DNA of 64,000 nt from JAGQYH01 sp041393015 (lineage in GTDB: Bacteria; Bacteroidota; Bacteroidia; Chitinophagales; JADIYW01), in contig JAWKKV010000008.1 of NCBI GenBank assembly GCA_041393015.1, positions 62,001 to 126,000 of the forward strand, in the 5' to 3' direction. Below the pieces are notes generated by a model that did not search any database, was not told where the DNA came from, and saw nothing but the letters and a program-made list of their open reading frames with translations. Shown here piece after piece: positions 49,643-57,133 of the stretch; positions within the stretch are counted from its first letter, which is position 1; the number at the start of each line of letters is the position of its first letter. The position numbers and the translations under genes are program-made.

Positions 49643-51018
49643 TCTCTATTATCGGCAAATGGCATGATCCATTTTTTGGGTTTTAGGTTGATGGATTGTT
49701 CGGAAAGATCTATGGTTGGATCGATGATTAATTTACTTTTACTGCCATTCAAGGTAACGTACGATTCAACTCTTATTTCAGGATCTATAATGCCTTGTTT
49801 TTGATATTCTTTGTCTAAAAAGTGGGCAAACTGCAGCAGCATATCCGGTTGAAAGGCCATTTGTTTTTCTTGATGAGGAGCCAAATATTGTTTAATGTCT
49901 ATTTGAGCTTCTTTATTCGTTTCGGGATTCTTAATATAAAAAGTGGCATGTCCGGCTTTCTCCATGAGCATTACTCGCCATGAAAAACGATAACCTTGTT
50001 CTGTCCAGAATAGATTACCATCGTATAAGGTATATCGCCAAGGCAATATAAGTTGAAGGACGAAAAATAGGGTTATGCCAACAGCTAATACATTTTTATA
50101 ACGTGGATGGTATGTTTTTTCTAGACCTGCTAGGTTTTTAAAACCTAGCAGGTCTTTCAAGGCTTTATTAAAACCTGGTAGGTCTTTCAATTTTCTGAGT
50201 ATTCCTTCATGCCATTGAGGCGAAAAGAAAATAAGGGTGGAAAGGATCATAATGTACGGAAACATACCAATAGGGAAAAGCATTCTAGTGAGTAGATGAA
50301 ATGCAATTACTGCCATGTAAGCGATTACTCTTGTTCTTGAGAAAAGCAAAAGAAAAGGAACGAATAAATCGTAAGCGGCACCTGACCAACTGAAAGCATA
50401 AGCCACCCATTCTTTGGTTAACAAATTTCCTATTATTGGAAAATCAGCATGTGCCGGTAGCCATATTTTTAAGGGCATGGCGTGTATTAACCAATCGGTG
50501 TTTAATTTTGCTGCTCCTGCATAAAAATAAACGATGATCAATTGTAGTTTGAAAATATTGATACACCATGCCGGAATTTTATCCAACTTGATGAATGGTT
50601 TTCTAATGGCATCTAAAGAAAAAGCTCTATTGGCCGGCACAAAAAGCAATAGGAAGCTTATAATACTAACAAAGTAGTAGTGATTGAGATAATTGCTTTT
50701 GTCGAGTAACTCAACATAGGTAAACGAAACAAAAAATAGAAAGACGCTTAGTTTATAAAAGCTGCCAAGCATGATGCCCAAGGCTGCCAATCCCATTAAA
50801 ACGAATAGGAAATGCATGCCTGTTGAAGACAATGGTGTAAACCAATCAGCTTGTATAAAGGAGAAATAATAAGTGGGTTCAACATATAATTGAGTGACCC
50901 AGCCTTTGGCTAAAAACCGAATAATACTAATAAGCATAATAAAACCAAAAAGCACTCTAAAGGTGACTAAAGGTGCTATCGGTATTGGTGTGGTAATATG
51001 CTTTTTAATGCTGTTCAT
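49639..51018 (-). CDS. HTTM-domain membrane protein (gamma-carboxylase-like)
   Basis: 459 residues with many membrane helices (FRVLFGFIMLISIIRFLA, FLFVLMGLAALGIMLGSFY, SIISFLLLFVPANRAFSLDA, LQLIIVYFYAGAAKLNTDW, FVPFLLLFSRTRVIAYMAVIAFHLLTRMLFPIG), the YFYAGAAKLNTDWL and HxxxxxLFPIGMFP motifs of HTTM proteins, and a soluble C-terminus. The family is related to vitamin-K-dependent gamma-glutamyl carboxylase. Residues around 305-330 (LKDLPGF..LKDLLGFKNLAGLEK) are encoded by REP-like palindromes. Stop and start overlap both neighbours, so it is tightly coupled to the imelysin and TonB receptor genes. Confidence 0.85.
   Translation of the reverse strand: MNSIKKHITTPIPIAPLVTFRVLFGFIMLISIIRFLAKGWVTQLYVEPTYYFSFIQADWFTPLSSTGMHFLFVLMGLAALGIMLGSFYKLSVFLFFVSFTYVELLDKSNYLNHYYFVSIISFLLLFVPANRAFSLDAIRKPFIKLDKIPAWCINIFKLQLIIVYFYAGAAKLNTDWLIHAMPLKIWLPAHADFPIIGNLLTKEWVAYAFSWSGAAYDLFVPFLLLFSRTRVIAYMAVIAFHLLTRMLFPIGMFPYIMILSTLIFFSPQWHEGILRKLKDLPGFNKALKDLLGFKNLAGLEKTYHPRYKNVLAVGITLFFVLQLILPWRYTLYDGNLFWTEQGYRFSWRVMLMEKAGHATFYIKNPETNKEAQIDIKQYLAPHQEKQMAFQPDMLLQFAHFLDKEYQKQGIIDPEIRVESYVTLNGSKSKLIIDPTIDLSEQSINLKPKKWIMPFADNRE
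50123..50155. repeat. Perfect 33-bp palindrome inside the HTTM gene
   Basis: AGACCTGCTAGGTTTT (50123-50138) and AAAACCTAGCAGGTCT (50140-50155) are perfect 16-bp arms around one base. A related half, AAAACCTGGTAGGTCT, follows at 50170-50185, spelling a repeated LKDL-GF peptide. The same AAACCT..AGGTTT core occurs outside genes at 33107-33121, 33231-33247 and 52117-52147. Confidence 0.8.
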
Positions 51019-52094
51019 TAATCGCCGTCGGTATCTGAATACGTAATTTGAATGCTTAAGGCAGAAAACATATCTGCTTTTAAAGTAGGAACCAGTTTTT
51101 GAATCTCATTGTAAACCTCTACCACTTGTGGTCTGTCGTTCACTACTTGAGCAGATAATGGATCTGTTAAAAGGTTGAGTTTTTCTTTGATGACAGCAAG
51201 TTGTGCCGTTATTTCAGAGTTGACATCTTCGGCATCAACACCTATAAGATGATCATCGATGCCCACGCCATTATCTCCTAAATATGTTTTTTCTAATTGA
51301 TTAAAATTGGCTTTTATTAAATCAATTGAAATACCTGAATAATATGCTTCTGTAAGTTCGGGAAAGCTTTGTTCTTCGATAGAAAATACACCGGTTGGTA
51401 AACCAATTTTTAAGGTTCTGAATCTATTTTCATAGTGAAGCATAAAAGTGTTGGTGAAAAGACTGATAGAACTTCCAATGTTATTGCCTTTGTTGCTTTT
51501 AAATGTGGCATCGTAACCGCTTATCCATTCGTTGTAGACATAATTTGTTTTACTGAGAATATCTTCGGCAATGTCAGATAAATATTGCTTGTATTTTTCT
51601 TTGTCAGGATGGGTGCTAAACAATGCGATGATATCGGTATCGTTGTCGCCACTGCCATAAAGCAAATAATCTATAGCCGGTAAACCTTTAGAATCGTAAT
51701 TGTTAATGGCATCTAAATTATAACTGCCACTATTGATTAAGGCGGTAATATTTGAAACATCAGTAGGATAGGTGTTGACGTTGGCTCGATAAGCAATGTT
51801 TTCTGCCGGACCAATTTCAAAAATAGAAGCCTTTTGCCATGCTATGTAAGCAGTTTCAAATGTGGCTCTTAATGTCTCTAAATTGATTGGATTGGGATTG
51901 TTGAGGAAAATAGCCACATCATTATTGAGCACAGTCGCATTTGTTTTAAATCCATTTAACGCCGGTAAAATAAGGTTATCGGATAAGTTGATTAAAAGTG
52001 TTGTTCGATCAAAATCGTCAGTGTTTCCGGGCGTGTCATCGCCACAACCGGTAAGAAAAGATAGAATAAAACAGATGATAAGTAATTGCTTCAT
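51018..52094 (-). CDS. Imelysin-family lipoprotein
   Basis: 358 residues with lipobox LTGC (Cys17). The fold markers are NLILPALNGFKTNATVL, AYIAWQKASIFEIGPAE and KGLPAIDYLLYGSG, and the end VYNEIQKLVPTLKADMFSALSIQITYSDTDGD, as in imelysin-like (M75/EfeO-related) proteins tied to iron uptake. The family motif GxHxxE reads GLPAID at 137-142, so the metal-linked His and Glu are both replaced. It may act as a surface iron- or ligand-binding partner of the TonB receptor rather than a peptidase. Stop shares a base with the HTTM start. Confidence 0.88.
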   Translation of the reverse strand: MKQLLIICFILSFLTGCGDDTPGNTDDFDRTTLLINLSDNLILPALNGFKTNATVLNNDVAIFLNNPNPINLETLRATFETAYIAWQKASIFEIGPAENIAYRANVNTYPTDVSNITALINSGSYNLDAINNYDSKGLPAIDYLLYGSGDNDTDIIALFSTHPDKEKYKQYLSDIAEDILSKTNYVYNEWISGYDATFKSNKGNNIGSSISLFTNTFMLHYENRFRTLKIGLPTGVFSIEEQSFPELTEAYYSGISIDLIKANFNQLEKTYLGDNGVGIDDHLIGVDAEDVNSEITAQLAVIKEKLNLLTDPLSAQVVNDRPQVVEVYNEIQKLVPTLKADMFSALSIQITYSDTDGD

Positions 52095-52116
52095 GATGTG
52101 TGTCTCTTAATTGTCA

Positions 52117-52147
52117 AAACCTGATAGCGCTAGGTCTACCAGGTTTT
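52117..52147. repeat. REP-like palindrome between imelysin and DUF4856 genes
   Basis: AAAACCTG (52117-52124) and CAGGTTTT (52140-52147) are exact complements, with the inner AGCGCT palindrome between. Same class as the palindrome inside the HTTM gene. As RNA it could slow or attenuate transcription between the first and second gene of the operon. Confidence 0.65.
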
Positions 52148-52175
52148 TATTTGTTTTAAAAATTAACTTTTACGT

Positions 52176-53318
52176 TTATAAATCGTCTTTTATGCTATCA
52201 AAACCAAACGTACTGCTAAGTTTTGATTTGGCTGTATTTAAACCAATTGAAGATGCATTCCAAAGGTTATAGCTGTCATCGCTTACATCTTTTAATAATT
52301 GGGTGATTTCTGCATTAGAAAATTTGGCTCTTGGACTAAATTGTAAGGCTCTAATAAATGCGTAGCCTTCTGTTAAGGCATGAAGTCTTTCACCATCATC
52401 AGAAGAAGAGGCTAAAACAGAATTGATGTAGTGGATAGCAGTAGCGGCACATACTCTTTCCAGCTCTTCAAAAATGATGTCTCGTTGTTCATTTTTAATA
52501 TCATATTCTTTTGCTACAATTGCGGCACGACCTTTTTTAAATGCATTCATTATAATATCGCTGCTTCCTAACATAGCATCTCTACCTCTAATATAACTGC
52601 CCCAAAATTTGGCTTCTCCATTTCTGTCAGATGGCCAGTTAGATTTAAAATCTACTGGTACGCCTAAGTATCCAAAGGCTTCATCCCAATGATGTTCCAT
52701 AGCGGTATAATTGTCGCCTTCTTCAATTGTTGTATTATCAACATTATCGCCTACTCTAGCATCCGACATATAAGTATCAAGAATTTGGTAGTAGAATACA
52801 GCACCCATGATTCCTTTTTCAAATAATTGGGTAAATTCAACCCCTTTTTCATCTACTAAAATACTTCTGTTAGGGTCGTTACCTCTCCACAATAAACCTG
52901 AGGCACCATTAACGGCGGTATCTCCATTAGCACCATTAACACTCGCGATACCGGCTGCAGTTAAAATTGCATCAAAAGTAGATTGGTCGGCTAAGAAAGT
53001 TTTGTCTTTTAGCTGTTTGGTAGAAGTAAAATCAAAATTTTCGCCACCATTGCCGCCGGTATTTGCGTACATGTCTAATAAATTTTGACCGCTAATTTGA
53101 TTTCCAGCATTGCCACTGCTCAATAACGCTTTCATTTGTACCAATTGCTCAATTCTTTCTTCTTGTCCGCTATAGTTTACAGAGCTCTGTCCGTCTCTTT
53201 CAAAACTATAAGTAGAAGGTACTTGTATATCAATAATTACCGGGTCGTCGTCGCATGATACGATGGTAGCTAACACTATTGTAGCCATTAAAAAGGTATA
53301 TAATTTTCTCATTTGCAT
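52176..53318 (-). CDS. DUF4856-domain lipoprotein
   Basis: 380 residues; ATG at 53318, a second ATG at 53312 is also possible. Lipobox TIVSC (Cys22). VPSTYSFERDGQSSVNYSGQEERIEQLVQMK, YQILDTYMSD, AMEHHWDEAFGYLGVPVDF and AFKKGRAAIVAKEYD are DUF4856 features; the EHHWDEAFGY segment with GRxAI repeats resembles the helical imelysin-type architecture. First gene of the iron-type operon; the promoter carries a DtxR-like box. Likely surface or periplasmic, ligand unknown. Confidence 0.85.
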   Translation of the reverse strand: MQMRKLYTFLMATIVLATIVSCDDDPVIIDIQVPSTYSFERDGQSSVNYSGQEERIEQLVQMKALLSSGNAGNQISGQNLLDMYANTGGNGGENFDFTSTKQLKDKTFLADQSTFDAILTAAGIASVNGANGDTAVNGASGLLWRGNDPNRSILVDEKGVEFTQLFEKGIMGAVFYYQILDTYMSDARVGDNVDNTTIEEGDNYTAMEHHWDEAFGYLGVPVDFKSNWPSDRNGEAKFWGSYIRGRDAMLGSSDIIMNAFKKGRAAIVAKEYDIKNEQRDIIFEELERVCAATAIHYINSVLASSSDDGERLHALTEGYAFIRALQFSPRAKFSNAEITQLLKDVSDDSYNLWNASSIGLNTAKSKLSSTFGFDSIKDDL

Positions 53319-53355
53319 CTCTTATTCTTATTTAGACTTAATATAAATAACGATG

Positions 53356-53386
53356 CAAATGTACTTGTCGATGTTGGTTTAAGCAA
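53356..53386 (-). promoter_or_regulatory. Promoter of the DUF4856-imelysin-HTTM-TonB operon
   Basis: On the minus strand a -33 TTG (53386-53384) and a -7 box TACATTTG (53363-53356) are spaced by 20 nt, close to the Bacteroidota TTG-N19-TAnnTTTG pattern. The ATG at 53318 lies about 37 nt beyond the box. A TACCTA half-site at 53387-53392 touches the -33 element. Confidence 0.6.
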
Positions 53387-53417
53387 TACCTATTCTCTTG
53401 ATTTTGCTTAGTGAAAG

Positions 53418-53447
53418 TTAGGTAGAGCATACCTAATATTAGGTATG
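53418..53447. promoter_or_regulatory. DtxR/IdeR-like operator with overlapping palindrome
   Basis: TTAGGTAGAGCATACCTAA at 53418-53436 is a 7-5-7 inverted repeat that agrees with the DtxR/IdeR consensus TWAGGTWAGSCTWACCTWA at 16 of 19 positions. It overlaps a perfect 20-bp palindrome CATACCTAATATTAGGTATG at 53428-53447, giving three TTAGGTA-type half-sites in 30 bp. It lies about 30 bp upstream of the -33 element. Repression by an iron- or manganese-dependent DtxR-type protein is inferred. Confidence 0.6.
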
Positions 53448-53476
53448 TTGAGTGGTGGAATGGAACCCACCCCTAA

Positions 53477-53613
53477 CCCCTCCCAGGAGGGGAATTGAGC
53501 GTTGTGTTGTTGGTTAGCGTTTTTAAAGTACGAGATATGTTTAAAGGAACAAGTGAATTGTAGTTGGCGATTGGTGATTCTCCTCCTTGGAGGACTTGCC
53601 TACCGGAAGGCAG
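53477..53613. repeat. REP-like palindromes in the intergenic region 53319-53660
   Basis: CCCCTCC-CA-GGAGGGG at 53477-53492, TCCTCC-TT-GGAGGA at 53581-53594 and TGCCTACCGGAAGGCA at about 53597-53612 are GC-rich palindromes in an AT-rich background. They lie between batE and the DUF4856 promoter and could end batE transcription. Similar CCTCC/GGAGG hairpins occur at 37251-37270. Confidence 0.6.
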
Positions 53614-53660
53614 GGAAGATTTGGCATAAAAATCAGAGGTGGATATTGGTAATAATAAAC

Positions 53661-54401
53661 TTAAATAACCTCCAACATATTTTTTTGTATCCAACCATCT
53701 TTTCCATCGGCTAGTTGGATGTTTAGCCAATCATTCTCTTCTTTAATGATTTTTACTTTAAGTCCTTTGTGAATAATAAAAAGATCGGTGCCGGTGTTTA
53801 ACGGAGCGCTTTTCACCGAAACACTTGCAGCCATGATGATGGCTTCACTATCTCTTGTTTCAAATTGATTTTGGGTAATGGCTAAAAGTAGGATGACAAC
53901 TGCGATAAAAATTCCGCTAAGGGCGGTGAAAAATAATGGGCGTCTTGCCTTTGATCGAGCAAAAACAAAAGCTACAAATAGCAGAATACTCAACCATAAC
54001 AGAACCAAAAATTGTATGGTCCATTGGTTGGCATTTTGCTGTTTTGCCAATTGCTTCCACCAAGTTAAAAGAAAGAATTCAGGCAAGGGTTCAATTTTAT
54101 CTACCACTTGAACATTGGCAATATTTAAATTGTGCTGTATTTCAGCATCATTAGGTTGTTTTTTTAATGCCTTTTCGTAGTATAAGATGGCATTAGGAAT
54201 ATCTCCCATTTTATAATAGGCATTTCCAAGATTGTAAAGTACTTCTCCAAAATCACCTTCTTGTAATACTTTTTGGTATTGCTCTATGGCTAACTCAAAA
54301 TTACCAGCTTTATACGCTTCATTCGCTTCATCAAAAGAGACATTTGCGAAAGTTTTTAAACTAAAGCACAGTATGATTAATATGGTAGAAATAAATTTCA
54401 T
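53661..54401 (-). CDS. batE: BatE: TPR protein with SH3-like domain
   Basis: 246 residues: signal peptide, three TPR units (FDEANEAYKAGNFELAIEQYQKVLQ, VLYNLGNAYYKMGDIPNAILYYEKALKKQPNDAEIQHNL), two membrane helices (FLVLLWLSILLFVAFVFA, FFTALSGIFIAVVILLLAI) and a C-terminal bacterial SH3-like domain (SVSVKSAPLNTGTDLFIIHKGLKVKIIKEENDWLNIQL). This is the BatE layout. Start overlaps the batD stop by one base. Last gene of the Bat operon. Confidence 0.88.
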   Translation of the reverse strand: MKFISTILIILCFSLKTFANVSFDEANEAYKAGNFELAIEQYQKVLQEGDFGEVLYNLGNAYYKMGDIPNAILYYEKALKKQPNDAEIQHNLNIANVQVVDKIEPLPEFFLLTWWKQLAKQQNANQWTIQFLVLLWLSILLFVAFVFARSKARRPLFFTALSGIFIAVVILLLAITQNQFETRDSEAIIMAASVSVKSAPLNTGTDLFIIHKGLKVKIIKEENDWLNIQLADGKDGWIQKNMLEVI

Positions 54402-56230
54402 TATTTACTTTTTATCTCTTTTTCTAAGTTTTCAATTAATTCTTCTGCTTTGGAAAGCATGATGCCTTTGCTTTCTCCAACTGCCGAAGGCGCATAAATG
54501 GCCATTTCACAATTATCAATTAATGAAGCTGTATCTTTTATCAAGTAATCACTGATTTGATTCTCCGTTAAAATATCAATGGCTTTCTTTTTAGAAAGGT
54601 CTGCAGATTCAATATTGAATTTGTCAGCTAGATATCCCCAAATGGATTTTACAATCTCATTATAGAATGTTTTATCCTCTCCGCTAGATAAAAGCTTTTT
54701 AGCCTTTGCCATTCTTTTAGCCGCTTCTTTATGCGCTTTTTTACTTTTCACTAATACTTCATCGCTATTCAATTTTTTTCGTCTGTTATTAATAACAGGT
54801 AAAAACAAAGCGAATAGTAATGGGAACCAAGTTAAAACATGAAATATTGGCTTTGATATTAGATTCTTTTGAGAAGAAGAAGCTTTTAATTTTACATCTG
54901 TTTTAATGAATTTTATATCCGAACTCAACAATTCTATTTCTTCCTTAGAAATATTTGTGTTGGTAAATCCGCCACTTTCTATGGCTTCGCCTTCTACTTT
55001 TACCAATGGTCCAGGATAGCTGTTCGTTACATATTTTTCTGTTTCAAGATCAAAGTAACTGAACTCAATATCAGGAAACTGAAATTCGCCGCCGCCTCTT
55101 GGAATGATTAGATATTCATATGTTTTACTGCCGCCAATAGTGTATGATTTTTTAGTAATGCTTTCTGCTATTTTTGGATCATAGACTTCAAAGCTCTGCG
55201 GCAATTCAAAATCAGGCACATCTAACAATTTAATGTTTCCTGTTCCTGAAACCTTAATTTTCAAAGTTATGGGATCGTCTACCTTTGTTTCTGTTTTATC
55301 ATAATCTACAGAAAAACTGAATTTACCAACTGCACCGGTGAAGTTGGCAGGCTTGCCCGCTGTTGGCAGAGGTTTAACTTTAATATTTAATGGATTACTT
55401 TTTATATCTACTTTATATTGTTCGTACTGTTGAAACCAAGAATTTGTTCGACGAGGCACAGCAACAATAAATTCTGTTTCCATTGGATCTAAAGAATAAC
55501 TGCCTGCTTTTGTTGGAAAAATTCCATCTTGTTTAAATAGGATAGAATAATGAGGCAGCCCATTAAATTGTTCTTGCTTTTTGGCTTTTTGATCGGCAGA
55601 GAGCTCAATTTCGTGTGATAAAAAACCGTCGTAAGAAGGAGATTTCATAATTGAAAAATCTTGAAGCTGTTCCAAGCGAGTTAAGATTTTGTAGCTAAGC
55701 GTTACTTGTTCGCCTTCATATACTGATGTTTTACTTGGAAAAACTCTTACAAAAAGGTTGTCTTTTATTTGACCTTCAATATCCTTATTGCCTGAGTTGT
55801 TTCCTTGCTGAGGATTATTATTTTGAGCTGTAGCCGCCGTTACTTTAATTTCAATTGGGTTGGTTTTAGCATTTTTTCCATCTATAATAGCGCCAGCAGG
55901 AGGAATGGTGAAATCACCTTCTTGTGTAGGTCTTAATGTAAAAATGTAAGATTTGGTTTGAGACATTTTACCATTGATGTAATTCATACTGGTAGAAGTA
56001 CTCTGTCCTAATGATTCAAAAGGAGTGAAATTAGGTGGCGTAAAAGCTTTAGCATTAGCATTAGAAATGGTATAGGTTATTTGGACCGTTCCATTTAAAG
56101 GAACTTCACTTCGATTAGCCGTGGCAATGAAATTATCACTTTGTGCTGTAGCACCAAGTGTTAGCATCACTAACAGCATTAGTAATGTATGCTTTAAAAA
56201 ATTTACTCGCTTATCGACTATCTCAATCAT
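54401..56230 (-). CDS. batD: BatD oxygen-tolerance protein
   Basis: 609 residues from the ATG at 56230; the GTG at 56242 adds four residues. Signal peptide (FLKHTLLMLLVMLTLGATAQ), then BatD-type beta domains (NRSEVPLNGTVQITYTISNANAKAFTPPNF, NLFVRVFPSKTSVYEGEQVTLSYKILTR, VGKFSFSVDYDKTETKVDDPITLKIKVSGTGNIKLLDVPDF), a membrane helix near residue 470 and a cytosolic helical tail. Required in other species for aerotolerance or fitness with the MoxR-AAA system; exact role unclear. Confidence 0.9.
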   Translation of the reverse strand: MIEIVDKRVNFLKHTLLMLLVMLTLGATAQSDNFIATANRSEVPLNGTVQITYTISNANAKAFTPPNFTPFESLGQSTSTSMNYINGKMSQTKSYIFTLRPTQEGDFTIPPAGAIIDGKNAKTNPIEIKVTAATAQNNNPQQGNNSGNKDIEGQIKDNLFVRVFPSKTSVYEGEQVTLSYKILTRLEQLQDFSIMKSPSYDGFLSHEIELSADQKAKKQEQFNGLPHYSILFKQDGIFPTKAGSYSLDPMETEFIVAVPRRTNSWFQQYEQYKVDIKSNPLNIKVKPLPTAGKPANFTGAVGKFSFSVDYDKTETKVDDPITLKIKVSGTGNIKLLDVPDFELPQSFEVYDPKIAESITKKSYTIGGSKTYEYLIIPRGGGEFQFPDIEFSYFDLETEKYVTNSYPGPLVKVEGEAIESGGFTNTNISKEEIELLSSDIKFIKTDVKLKASSSQKNLISKPIFHVLTWFPLLFALFLPVINNRRKKLNSDEVLVKSKKAHKEAAKRMAKAKKLLSSGEDKTFYNEIVKSIWGYLADKFNIESADLSKKKAIDILTENQISDYLIKDTASLIDNCEMAIYAPSAVGESKGIMLSKAEELIENLEKEIKSK

Positions 56231-56266
56231 CTCTCTTGTCACAAATTTAAGCTTCTCTTTAATTCA

Positions 56267-57133
56267 TTACCAATCCTTATCACTTTTCTTAGTGTTAGGA
56301 GGCGTTTTCTTATCAATTAATTTTTCTTGCACTTTTATTTCATCATTGGCTAAAGCCTCCAAGATTCTTTCAACTTCCTCTTTACTCAACTTGGATGGCA
56401 TGATCATTTGCTTTTCTTCTCCCTTATCTTTGCCGTTTTCTCCTTCTTTGCCTTGCTGTCCATCTTTTTCTTCTTGTTGGTCTTCCTGACCTTCTTTGCC
56501 TTGATCTTGTTTATCTTGATCACCTTCACCATCCTTTTGCTGGTCTTGTTGATTTTGATCTTGATTCTCCTGATCCTTGTTTTCTTGATCTTGGTTCTCT
56601 TGGTCTTTTTTGTCTTGTTGATCTTGGTTCTTATCCTGGTTTTGATCCTGATTCTGTTGGTCTTGCTTTTGTTGCTCCAATAATTTTTTAGCCAATGCTA
56701 AATTATATTTAGTTTCTGCATCGTTGGGTTGTAAACGTAAGGCATTTTTATAGGCTTCTATACTTTTTTCTAATTGCTGACCTTTAAAATAGGCATTCCC
56801 TAAATTGTGATAGGCTGCGGCTTTTTCCTTAGGATCCAGCATTAATTCTGCCGTCATCTCATAATTTTGGAGCGCTTCCTCGAATTTCTCTTGCTGATAG
56901 TAGCTGTTGCCTTGATTAAATAATCCCTTTTCAGAGTTTGGGTCTTTTTCTAATGCTTTGGTATATTTCAATTCCGCTGCTTGAAAATTGGAGTCGGCAT
57001 AATATTTATTGCCGGAACGTATAAATTTATCAACGTCTTGGGCCAATAAAGAAACACTATTCATCATAGAAAACAACATCATTAGCATTACACTAGCCGT
57101 CAAAGGTTTCATATTTTTAAGTGTTTTTCCCAT
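56267..57133 (-). CDS. batC: BatC: TPR protein with long Q/D/K-rich tail
   Basis: 288 residues from the ATG at 57133, which overlaps the batB stop in TAATG; the upstream TTG is unlikely. Signal peptide, then TPRs (FIRSGNKYYADSNFQAAELKYTKALEKDPNSEKGLFNQGNSYYQQEKFEEALQNYE, AYHNLGNAYFKGQQLEKSIEAYKNALRLQPND). From about residue 160 to 255 almost only Q, D, N, K, E and G occur. It ends with a short ordered piece (MPSKLSKEEVERILEALANDE). Periplasmic scaffold of the Bat complex. Confidence 0.9.
   Translation of the reverse strand: MGKTLKNMKPLTASVMLMMLFSMMNSVSLLAQDVDKFIRSGNKYYADSNFQAAELKYTKALEKDPNSEKGLFNQGNSYYQQEKFEEALQNYEMTAELMLDPKEKAAAYHNLGNAYFKGQQLEKSIEAYKNALRLQPNDAETKYNLALAKKLLEQQKQDQQNQDQNQDKNQDQQDKKDQENQDQENKDQENQDQNQQDQQKDGEGDQDKQDQGKEGQEDQQEEKDGQQGKEGENGKDKGEEKQMIMPSKLSKEEVERILEALANDEIKVQEKLIDKKTPPNTKKSDKDW

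Noticed and set aside
53319..53355. Possible Fur box TTATTT...AAATAA before the DUF4856 gene
   Set aside because: Only the AT-rich outer parts match; it lies downstream of the likely -7 box and the DtxR-like box explains the region better.
53473..53730. Minus-strand open frame in the batE/DUF4856 intergenic region
   Set aside because: It crosses GC-rich palindromes and the 3' end of batE, has no start signal and no protein-like composition.
56408..56683. Antisense open frame of almost pure Leu/Ile/Phe/Val inside batC
   Set aside because: It is the complement of the Q/D/K/N codon run of batC; hydrophobic only by codon complementarity, no start signal or family.
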